Assembly: GCA_036260075.1 (NCBI GenBank)
Contig: DATAAM010000186.1
Coordinates: 1 to 7,906, forward strand
From: DATAAM01 sp036260075
Lineage (GTDB): Bacteria > Actinomycetota > Acidimicrobiia > Acidimicrobiales > JAHWLA01
Length of the DNA: 7,906 bases
Reading direction: 5' to 3'
How positions within the stretch are numbered: position 1 is the first letter of the stretch; each line of letters begins with the position of its first letter. A program made the position numbers and the translations under genes. Shown piece by piece: positions 1 through 7,906 of this stretch. The notes beneath the pieces were generated by a model. The model did no database searches and was not told the DNA's origin. It saw nothing but the letters and a program-made list of their open reading frames with translations.

Positions 1-30
1 GGGATCAGCGCGCTGTGGCGCGCTGATCCC
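1..30 (-). terminator. Perfect inverted repeat overlapping the GH57 stop; probable operon terminator hairpin
   Basis: Bases 1-12 (GGGATCAGCGCG) and 19-30 (CGCGCTGATCCC) are perfect reverse complements. C13 and G18 can also pair, giving a 13-bp stem with a 4-base loop. The TGA stop of the GH57 gene (5-7) and its last seven sense codons lie inside the structure. In the direction of transcription, the U-run expected of an intrinsic terminator would fall to the left of base 1, outside the window, so terminator activity is not proven. The strength of the stem and its place after the last operon gene make this the simplest reading. Confidence 0.65.
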
Positions 31-2278
31 CCACCAGAACGAGGTTGAGGGCGGTGGCGAGGGCCCGCCACGACTCGTCGGCCTCGCCTCGTTGCAGGCG
101 CTCGTAGGCCAGCCCCTGGGCCCGGTCGAGGTCGGGGTGGAGGTCGAGGTCGCGGGCCAGGTCGATGAGGGCGCGGGCCACCTCGGTGTCGCCGCGCTCC
201 ACCGCCTCGGTGACGATGCGCTCCAGGTGCTGTCGCGCCTCGGGGGTGTCGATGCGGTAGCCCTCCGCCTTGGCCTGGCGGGCGATCGCCACGGCACCCG
301 CGTAGGCGGCCGGGTCGGTGGAGCCGGCCTGGGCCGCCACCTCGTGCTCGAAGCGGCGGGCCAGGGACAGCTCGGCAGGCGCCCGCAGCTCGGCGGGCAG
401 CTCGTAGCCCGCCGCGGCCAAGGCGGCCAAGCGGCCGCGGTGGTCTGTGAACAGCCGCTCGTAGGCGCCCGCGAAGCGGTCGGCCAGCTCCCGCGCCGCC
501 GTCTCGAGGATCTGGTCGGCGGCGTCGGGCAAGGCCGCCTCGAGCCCGAACTCGTGCGGTCCGAAGGCGGCCCCCAGCATCCGCAACAGCGTCGTCACCG
601 GAGCGCCGTGGTCGAACGCCTGCCGCAGCAGGGCGGGCGCGTCGGCGTCGATGCGGGGGTCGGCCTGGCGGGTGGCGCCCAGCACGTCGAGGCCGCCCAG
701 GTGGAGCGCTCCGTACACGTGCTCGCTGCGCCGTCCCGTGCGCACGTGCGTGAGGCGCACGTAGCCGGTGCAGAGCGCAAGCGTGCCGCGCTCGGCGTGG
801 TCGTGATCGACGACCTCCACCTCGTAGGCGCCCGTGCGGCCCGAGGGCGACCGCCGCTCCAGCAGCTCCATCAGCGCCATGTGGGCGACCACCCGGCCCT
901 CGTCCACCCGCACGGGCATCACGTGGCGGAGCCACACGTCCCGGCCGTCGCCCTCCTCGGGACGATTGCTCTCCGCCTTGGCCAGCACCTCGAGGAAGGG
1001 CACTTCGGGCGACGGCTCGCCCAGCTCCACCAGCAGGTCGATCAGGCGCGCCGCGTACCGGAGCACCTGCACGGTCTCGAGGCCGGCCAGGTCGTTGAAG
1101 AACCAGCCGCACGACGTGTACATGGCCATGGCGTGGCGCTGCGCTTCGAGGAGCGTGAACGCCTCGACCGGGTCGCCGATCACGTGGGCGGCGGCGAAGT
1201 CGTCGCGGGTGGTGGCGCCGATCAGCACCCGCACGTAGTCGTCGCGGGCCGCCCAGGGGTCGCGCAGGACGGTCGGGCCTCGCCGCTCGAACACCTCGAC
1301 GGCGCGTTCGCGCAGGAGGTCGAGCGCCTCGCGCAGCGGCGTGCGCCACCGCTGGTTCCAGCCCGGCTCGCCGCCGGTCGAGCAGCCGCAGTCGTCCCGC
1401 CACCGGCCCACGCCGTGCACGCACGACCACGAGCTCTCGCGGACGTCCACCTCCTCGCTCGGCGGGTTGGCCGCCACGAATCGCACGAGGTTGTCGACCG
1501 GGACCTCGCGCCGGGGCGCCGCCACCGAGAGCAGGTAGGCCAGGAACCGCTCGCCCCAACGATGGTGGTGACCGAACGTCTCCCCGTCGGTGGCGATCGT
1601 GACGAGCCCGTCGTGCACGCGGTCGAGCACGGCGTCCGCCTGCATGTGCCCGAGCGCGAAGGCGACGTCGTGCGACAGCTCGCCGTCGTAGAAGACGATC
1701 GCCAGGTCGCCGCCCCGCCAGCGGTAGACCTTCGTGGTGTCGATCGGCTCGGCGGCCTGCCCGGGCGCCAGAACGGTGAAGCGCACGCCCTCCTCCACGA
1801 GCACGCGCAGCACCTCGTCGTTCACGGCGGCCTCGGGCAGCCACATGCCCTCGGCCCGCCGGCCGAAGCGGTGCTCGAAGTCGGCCAGCCCCCAGCGGAC
1901 CTGGGTGCGGACGTCGCGCTCGCCCGCCAGCGGGAGGATGAGATGGCCGAACGCCTGCGCCATGCCGCCGCGGCCCGCTGTGTCGGCCGCCACGATGCGG
2001 GCGTAGGTCTCGGACGCGTGCCGCTCGAGCCACGACAGCAGCGTGGGGCCGACGTCGAACGACATGCGGGCGAAGTTGTCGACGATCGCCACCACCCGGC
2101 CCGCGTCGTCGACGATGCGGGCGGCCGTGTTGGGGCGGTAGCACTCGGCGGTGATGCGGGCGTTCCAGTCGTGGAACGGCGCCGCCGACGCCTCCCGCGC
2201 CACCTCCTCCGTCCACGGGTTCTCCCGCGGCGGTTGGTAGAAGTGCCCGTGGACGACCAGCGTCGGCGTCACCGCCAC
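5..2278 (-). CDS. GH57-family glycoside hydrolase with DUF3536-type C-terminal region; substrate unknown
   Basis: This 757-residue protein is predicted cytoplasmic: no signal peptide or membrane segment is visible. The N-terminal third is a GH57 (alpha/beta)7-barrel type domain with HGHFYQPPRENP (10-21), GMWLPEAAVN with presumed nucleophile E149, and TIATDGETFGHHHRWGE with presumed acid/base D231. GH57 contains amylases, 4-alpha-glucanotransferases, amylopullulanases and branching enzymes; I cannot tell which applies. A middle segment has a Cys/His cluster (SWSCVHGVGRW, then DDCGCSTGG: C286, H288, C297, C299) and SCGWFFNDLAGLETVQVLRYAARL (from 389). The helical C-terminal part, about 470-750, fits the DUF3536 family by memory. 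The GTG at 2278 is chosen for the longest frame close behind glgB and a G-rich stretch 10 bases upstream; the GTG at 2272 is a possible alternative, two residues shorter. Its position after glgB implies a role in glucan remodelling or turnover, which is inference. The last codons and stop form a hairpin. Confidence 0.9.
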   Translation of the reverse strand: MAVTPTLVVHGHFYQPPRENPWTEEVAREASAAPFHDWNARITAECYRPNTAARIVDDAGRVVAIVDNFARMSFDVGPTLLSWLERHASETYARIVAADTAGRGGMAQAFGHLILPLAGERDVRTQVRWGLADFEHRFGRRAEGMWLPEAAVNDEVLRVLVEEGVRFTVLAPGQAAEPIDTTKVYRWRGGDLAIVFYDGELSHDVAFALGHMQADAVLDRVHDGLVTIATDGETFGHHHRWGERFLAYLLSVAAPRREVPVDNLVRFVAANPPSEEVDVRESSWSCVHGVGRWRDDCGCSTGGEPGWNQRWRTPLREALDLLRERAVEVFERRGPTVLRDPWAARDDYVRVLIGATTRDDFAAAHVIGDPVEAFTLLEAQRHAMAMYTSCGWFFNDLAGLETVQVLRYAARLIDLLVELGEPSPEVPFLEVLAKAESNRPEEGDGRDVWLRHVMPVRVDEGRVVAHMALMELLERRSPSGRTGAYEVEVVDHDHAERGTLALCTGYVRLTHVRTGRRSEHVYGALHLGGLDVLGATRQADPRIDADAPALLRQAFDHGAPVTTLLRMLGAAFGPHEFGLEAALPDAADQILETAARELADRFAGAYERLFTDHRGRLAALAAAGYELPAELRAPAELSLARRFEHEVAAQAGSTDPAAYAGAVAIARQAKAEGYRIDTPEARQHLERIVTEAVERGDTEVARALIDLARDLDLHPDLDRAQGLAYERLQRGEADESWRALATALNLVLVGDQRATAR

Positions 2279-2287
2279 GACGGTACC

Positions 2288-2328
2288 GCCCCCGCCCTGG
2301 CGTTCTGGGCCGGTCAGGGGGCGGGGGC
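2288..2328 (-). promoter_or_regulatory. GC-rich stem-loop spanning the glgB stop and the GH57 ribosome-entry region
   Basis: Bases 2288-2297 (GCCCCCGCCC) pair perfectly with 2319-2328 (GGGCGGGGGC), giving a 10-bp all-GC stem. Two more pairs are possible past a 2-base bulge, around a loop of about 20 bases that holds the glgB TGA (2314-2316). On the mRNA the 5' arm lies in the last glgB codons. The 3' arm contains the only G-rich stretch that could act as a weak ribosome-binding site, about 10 bases before the GH57 GTG at 2278. This would suit translational coupling or partial attenuation. The pairing is read directly; the function is inferred. Confidence 0.45.
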
Positions 2329-4494
2329 CAGCCAGAGGACGGCGAGGGGGGGCAGCGTCATCTCGGCCGAGAAGGGCAGGCCGTGCCACGGGTTGTCGGC
2401 TGCCCACACCCCGCCCCCGTTGCCCACGCCGCTGCCGCCGAACTCGACGGCGTCGGTGTTGAGCACCTCCCGCCAGTCGCCCGGGCGGGGCAGGCCGATG
2501 CGGTACCCGTGGCGCGGCACCGGCGAGAGGTTGGCCACGCACGCCAGCGCCCGCTCGCCGTCGGCGGAGTAGCGCAGGAACGACAGCACGTTGTTCTCCA
2601 CGTCGCCCGCGTCGATCCATCGGAACCCGTCGGCGGTGGCGTCGCGCTCCCACAGCGCGGGCTCGGCCCGGTACACCGTGTTGAGGCAGCGCATCAGGTC
2701 GCTGATGCCGCGGTGGGCCGGGTCGTCGAGCAGGTGCCAGTCGAGCGATCGGTCGTGCGACCACTCCCGCCACTGCCCGATCTCGCCACCCATGAAGAGA
2801 AGCTGCTTGCCCGGGTGCGCCCACATCCAGCCGTACAGCGAGCGCAGGTTGGCGCGCTTCTGCCACGCGTCGCCCGGCATCTTCTCGATCAGCGAGCCCT
2901 TGCCGTGCACCACCTCGTCGTGCGACAGCGGCAGCACGAAGTTCTCGGTGAACGCGTACAGCAGGCCGAAGGTGAGGTCGTTGTGGTGGAACCGCCGGTA
3001 CACGGGGTCCTTCTCGAAGTACGAGAGGGTGTCGTGCATCCAGCCCATGTTCCACTTGAACCCGAAGCCGAGCCCGCCCAGGTACACCGGCCTCGACACC
3101 GCGGGCCACGCCGTCGACTCCTCGGCCACCGTCATCACGCCGGGGTGGCGGCCGTACACCTCCTCGTTGGTCTCCTTGAGGAAGGCCACGGCGTCGAGGT
3201 TCTCCCGCCCGCCGAACACGTTGGGCACCCACTCGCCTTCCTTGCGGGAGTAGTCGAGGTACAGCATCGACGCCACCGCGTCGACCCGCAGCCCGTCGAT
3301 GTGGAACTCCTCGATCCAGTACAGGGCGTTGGCGATGAGGAAGTTGCGCACCTCGTTGCGGCCGAAGTTGAACACGAGCGTGCCCCAGTCGGGGTGCTCG
3401 CCTTGGCGCGGGTCGGCGTGCTCGTACAGGGCGGTGCCGTCGAAGCGGGCGAGCGCCCAGTCGTCCTTGGGGAAGTGGGCAGGCACCCAGTCGACCAGCA
3501 CCCCGATGCCCCGCTCGTGGAAGGCGTCGACCAACGCTCGGAAGTCGTCGGGCGACCCGAAGCGCGACGTGGGAGCGAAGTACGACGACACCTGGTAGCC
3601 CCACGACCCGCCGAAGGGGTGCTCGGCGGGCGGCATGAGCTCCACGTGCGTGAAGCCGAGGTCGGCGACGTACGCGGGCAGTTGCTCGGCCAGCTCCCGG
3701 TACGTGAGCGAGCGGTTGCCCTCCTCCGGCACCGTGCGCCACGAGCCCAAGTGCACCTCGTACACGGACACCGGCTCGTGCAGGCGGTCGGGGTGCGAGT
3801 CGCGGCGGGCCAGCCACTCCTCGTCGCGCCACTCGTACGTCGACTCGCACACCACGCTGGCAGTGCCCGGCGGGTGCTCGGCGGCGAAGGCCAGCGGATC
3901 GGCCTTCAGCACCACGTCGCCCTGCTCGGTGATCAGCTCGTACTTGTAGCGGCTGCCCGGCTCGACGCCGGGGACGAACAGCTCCCACACGCCCGAGGCA
4001 CCGAGTGACCGCATGGGATGCAGGCGGCCGTCCCAGAGGTTGAAGTCGCCCACCACGCGCACGGCCCGGGCGTTGGGTGCCCACACCGCGAACGACACGC
4101 CCCGCACACCCTGGTGCTCGCGCAGGTGGGCGCCCAGGACCCGCCACAGGTCGCGGTGACGCCCTTCGCCCAACAGGTACAGGTCGAGCTCGCCGATCGT
4201 GGGCCAGAAGCGGTAGGGGTCGTCGTACACGTAGGGCTCCCGGCCGCCGTAGCTCGCCTCCAGGCGGTAGGCCTCGGTGCCGGCGGGCACGGCCGCTTCG
4301 AACAGGCCCTCGTCGCCCACCGCCCGCATCTCCACGGCCTCGCCGCCGTCGAGCAGCACCCGCATCGCGGTGGCGCCCGGCCGCCATGCCCGCACCATGC
4401 CGTCGTGCAGGCCGAGGATGCTGTGGGGGTCGGCGTTGCGGTCGTCGAAGGCGACCGATGGCTCGGGGGCGGTCTTGCGGGCAGCACGGGGCAT
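2314..4494 (-). CDS. glgB: 1,4-alpha-glucan branching enzyme, GH13_9
   Basis: GlgB cuts an alpha-1,4-glucan and re-attaches the piece by an alpha-1,6 bond, creating branches in glycogen-like glucan. At 726 residues it has the full bacterial architecture: an N1 beta-sandwich (about 20-100, DPHSILGLHDG), a CBM48 N2 module (about 125-215, FAVWAPNARAVRVVGDFNLWDG), a GH13 barrel (about 240-615) and a C-terminal beta domain (about 630-726, ending LPPLAVLWL). The catalytic motifs are intact: DWVPAHFP (D335, H340), GLRVDAVASM (nucleophile D405), VAEEST (acid/base E458) and LSHDEVVHGK (stabiliser D526). Y300 in WGYQ is also present. By my recollection these are the same numbers as in E. coli GlgB, so there is no net insertion or deletion across the core. 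The ATG at 4494 is preceded by AGGAG with a 6-base spacer. The gene starts 9 bases after the mak stop and clearly belongs to the same operon. Confidence 0.98.
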   Translation of the reverse strand: MPRAARKTAPEPSVAFDDRNADPHSILGLHDGMVRAWRPGATAMRVLLDGGEAVEMRAVGDEGLFEAAVPAGTEAYRLEASYGGREPYVYDDPYRFWPTIGELDLYLLGEGRHRDLWRVLGAHLREHQGVRGVSFAVWAPNARAVRVVGDFNLWDGRLHPMRSLGASGVWELFVPGVEPGSRYKYELITEQGDVVLKADPLAFAAEHPPGTASVVCESTYEWRDEEWLARRDSHPDRLHEPVSVYEVHLGSWRTVPEEGNRSLTYRELAEQLPAYVADLGFTHVELMPPAEHPFGGSWGYQVSSYFAPTSRFGSPDDFRALVDAFHERGIGVLVDWVPAHFPKDDWALARFDGTALYEHADPRQGEHPDWGTLVFNFGRNEVRNFLIANALYWIEEFHIDGLRVDAVASMLYLDYSRKEGEWVPNVFGGRENLDAVAFLKETNEEVYGRHPGVMTVAEESTAWPAVSRPVYLGGLGFGFKWNMGWMHDTLSYFEKDPVYRRFHHNDLTFGLLYAFTENFVLPLSHDEVVHGKGSLIEKMPGDAWQKRANLRSLYGWMWAHPGKQLLFMGGEIGQWREWSHDRSLDWHLLDDPAHRGISDLMRCLNTVYRAEPALWERDATADGFRWIDAGDVENNVLSFLRYSADGERALACVANLSPVPRHGYRIGLPRPGDWREVLNTDAVEFGGSGVGNGGGVWAADNPWHGLPFSAEMTLPPLAVLWLAPAP

Positions 4495-4500
4495 GGGCGT

Positions 4501-4506
4501 CTCCTA
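4501..4506 (-). promoter_or_regulatory. glgB Shine-Dalgarno sequence overlapping the mak stop codon
   Basis: The mRNA reads TAGGAG, then ACGCCC, then ATG. The core AGGAG sits 6 bases before the glgB ATG, and its first bases are shared with the mak TAG stop. This is the best ribosome-binding site in the window and fixes the glgB start at 4494. Confidence 0.8.
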
Positions 4507-5753
4507 CCCAGCGAGCAACCGGGCGATGGCGGCGCGCGGGATGCGCTCCCACTCGGGCCGGTGGGCGCGCTCGTACAGCACCTCGTACACCGCCTTGTCG
4601 AGCTCGAACGCGGCCAGCAGGGCAGAGCGGGCCTCCTCCGACGCGGGCACCAACGGCTCGACGTCGGGCACTGCGAGGTACCCCTCCACGAAGGCAGTGC
4701 GGTTGCGGGCCTCCCAGGCGCCGGCCAGCCGCCCCACCTCGGCCTGCTCCAGCTCGTCGCGCTCCGCCAGCGCCACGTGGGCGGCGTAGTGGAACGACCG
4801 CAGCATCCCGGCCACGTCCTTCCACGGTGACGACGGGGCCGTGCGCTCCTCCAGGGGGCGAGCGGGCTCGCCCTCGAAGTCGAGCACGAACCAACCTGCA
4901 TCGGTGCGCAGCACCTGGCCCAAGTGGTAGTCGCCGTGGACGCGCAGGGCACAGCCGAGGTCGTCGCCCAGCCGGCCGAGCAGCGGGGCGGCGTCGACGT
5001 CGGGCACCCGTTCGAGCTGACGCCCCATGGTGGCGAGCCAGGCGTCGCGGTCGGGCGGCGACGTGCCGAAGGCCGCCGCCATGGCCACGTGCATGCGGGC
5101 GGTGATCTCCCCCAGGCGGCAGGCCTCGGCGGCGAAGTCGCCTCCGGCGTCGGCCGGGTCGCAGTCGGCGGCGTAGAGGTCGCGCAGGCTGGCCAAGGCC
5201 AGCGCCCAGCCCTCGGCACCACCGGCGAGGAACGGCTGCACCACCGCCAGGTGGTCGTCCTCGTACGTCCACGTGGCGAGCGGCTCGGCGATGTGGGTGA
5301 AGCCCGCGGCGGCCAGCGCGGCGGGCACGGCCACGTCGGGGTTGGGGCCGCCGGGCAGCCGGCGGAACAGCTTCAGCACCAACCGGTCGTCGAAGACGAG
5401 CGAGGTGTTCGACTGCTCCACGCCCATGGGTCGAACGTGGTGAACGTGCTCGTCGGGCAGCAGGCGGCCGAGCAGGGCCTTGGCGTAGTCAGGATCGAGG
5501 GTGGCGTCGAAGGCGAGCATGTCGTCGACGTTGCCCAGGACGGCGTCCTCGTGGCCGTGCAGGAACTCGGGCGGGTGGTGCGCGGGACGGAAGCCCACCA
5601 CCACCTGGTAGCGGCAGCCGTCGGCGTCGACGAGCGCCCAGTGCAGGCCGTCGACGACGTCCTCCTCGTCGAGCACGACGACCTTGTCGGGCTCCGAGCC
5701 CGCGAACCAGCGCTGGCGGCCGAGGAACGACGGCAGGAGGTGTTCGACGGACC

Positions 5754-5757
<4 letters not shown>
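4504..5757 (-). CDS. mak: Maltokinase (ATP:maltose 1-phosphotransferase), Pep2/Mak family
   Basis: Mak phosphorylates maltose with ATP to give alpha-maltose 1-phosphate, the GlgE donor. The 417-residue protein has the aminoglycoside-phosphotransferase-like kinase fold. It begins with FLGRQRWFAG (11-20), the N-terminal signature of the family. VEQSNTSLVFDDRLVLKLFRR (113-133) carries the likely ATP-binding K129. AEGWALA (181-187) is a conserved block. The catalytic loop HGDYHLGQVLR has the presumed catalytic base D276, and VLDFEGEPARP has the metal-binding D293. FELDKAVYEVLYE (384-396) and the C-terminal IPRAAIARLL also match the family. It is shorter than M. tuberculosis Mak (455 residues), mainly through a reduced region before residue 113. 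The GTG start shares GTGA with the treS stop and has no convincing Shine-Dalgarno, so translation is probably coupled to treS. One oddity: the NPDVAV motif (139-144) has Ala143 where relatives I recall have Glu. Confidence 0.95.
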
Positions 5758-7402
<1,645 letters not shown>

Positions 7403-7406
<4 letters not shown>

Positions 7407-7906
7407 CGGGTCCTCAGGTGGAGGATGTGGGCGGCCTGGTGGGGGTCGAGCCGCACGTACGGCTCGCTTCCCTGCCAGAGGAACGACTGGCCGGACAGCT
7501 CGTCGAAGGCCTCGTAGGGCATGTCCCAGGGCAGCCCGAGCAGACCGAGGTCGAGGCCCAGCGTGCCGTCGTGGGTGTTCCAGGGGTCGAGGTTCACGAC
7601 GACGAGCACCACGTCGCTGCGGTCGTCCGTGTGCTTGGAGTAGGCGATCAGGTTGTCGTTGGTGACGTGGTGGAAGCGGATGTTGCGCAGCCGTTGGAGC
7701 GCGGGGTGGCGGCGACGGACGTCGTTGACCTGCTCGATGAAGGGAGCCAGCGAGCGGGGCGAGCTCCAGTCGCGCTCTTTGATCTCGTACTTCTCCGAGC
7801 GGTAGTACTCCTCGTTGGCGTCCGACATCGGCTCGTTCTCGCACAGCTCGTAGCCCGAGTAGATGCCGTAGCTGGGCACCAGGGTGGCGGCGAGGACGAA
7901 CCGTTG
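7403..7906 (-). CDS. glgE: Alpha-1,4-glucan:maltose-1-phosphate maltosyltransferase, C-terminal 167 residues (5' part outside the window)
   Basis: GlgE (GH13 subfamily 3) transfers maltosyl units from alpha-maltose 1-phosphate to the non-reducing end of an alpha-1,4-glucan in the cytoplasm and releases phosphate. Only the C-terminal end is visible. It opens in frame at the window edge with RFVLAATL, then PSYGIYSGYELCEN and SEKYEIKERDW. These closely match the end of the catalytic barrel and the final beta-sandwich domain of mycobacterial and streptomycete GlgE as I remember them. The KY in SEKYEI probably corresponds to the Lys-Tyr pair that binds the maltosyl donor in the Streptomyces enzyme. 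The three catalytic acidic residues lie upstream, outside the window. The family is about 650-700 residues, so roughly three quarters is missing. A GTG at 7879 encodes an internal valine (LVPSYG) and is not the start. The TGA stop at 7403-7405 overlaps the treS start. Family assignment is firm; integrity of the unseen part is unknown. Confidence 0.95.
7411..7425 (-). promoter_or_regulatory. treS Shine-Dalgarno (7411-7415) inside a small hairpin (7411-7425)
   Basis: The mRNA reads TCCTC, CACCT, GAGGA, CCCG, then the TTG start of treS. GAGGA is a good Shine-Dalgarno match 4 bases before the TTG and supports that start. TCCTC just upstream is its perfect complement, with a 5-base loop, so the site can be masked in a 5-bp hairpin unless ribosomes finishing glgE open it. 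All of this lies within the last codons of glgE. Confidence 0.55.

Noticed and set aside
92..2572. Plus-strand open frame of 826 codons opposite the GH57 gene
   Set aside because: It is antisense to a well-supported GH57 coding sequence. The translation is rich in Val, His, Arg and Gly with no recognisable motif, as expected for the complement of a high-GC gene.
2383..4008. Plus-strand open frame of 541 codons opposite glgB
   Set aside because: It lies entirely antisense to glgB, whose motifs are all intact; low-complexity Val/His/Arg-rich translation with no domain.
5..5272. One continuous minus-strand open frame of 1755 codons that could be read as a giant fusion protein
   Set aside because: Only its last 757 codons read as a meaningful protein (GH57). 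The upstream part is an out-of-frame reading across mak and glgB, both of which have better-supported frames.

Overview
The window is a high-GC, densely coding stretch in which every gene lies on the minus strand, so it reads from the right edge to the left edge. Protein similarity, recalled from memory, is strongest to mycobacterial and streptomycete enzymes, and start-codon use (TTG, GTG, ATG, GTG) is typical of high-GC Actinomycetota. I therefore infer an actinobacterium. The class is uncertain, and there are no rRNA, tRNA or mobile sequences to refine it.

Layout in transcription order: (1) the last 167 codons of glgE, entering from the right edge (7906-7403); (2) treS, trehalose synthase (7406-5754), overlapping glgE by 4 bases as TTGA; (3) mak/pep2, maltokinase (5757-4504), overlapping treS by 4 bases as GTGA; (4) glgB, 1,4-alpha-glucan branching enzyme (4494-2314), 9 bases after mak with its own Shine-Dalgarno; (5) a GH57-type glycoside hydrolase with the DUF3536 type of C-terminal region (2278-5), 35 bases after glgB. 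A perfect hairpin covers the last codons and stop of gene 5 at the left edge and is probably the operon terminator. No promoter is visible; it would lie beyond the right edge, upstream of glgE. No gene-free stretch exceeds 35 bases.

Function: four of the five genes are the established GlgE alpha-glucan pathway. TreS interconverts trehalose and maltose, Mak makes maltose 1-phosphate with ATP, GlgE transfers the maltosyl unit to a growing alpha-1,4-glucan, and GlgB adds alpha-1,6 branches. The fifth gene is a GH57 family enzyme whose catalytic residues look intact but whose reaction I cannot name. Its place at the end of the operon suggests a role in trimming, debranching, disproportionating or recycling the glucan.

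The points most worth a second look are: the GH57-DUF3536 protein with its Cys/His cluster; a GC-rich stem-loop at the glgB/GH57 junction that may hide the ribosome entry site; a small hairpin hiding the treS Shine-Dalgarno; an unusual Glu-to-Ala replacement in Mak; and the terminator-like hairpin overlapping the final stop codon.
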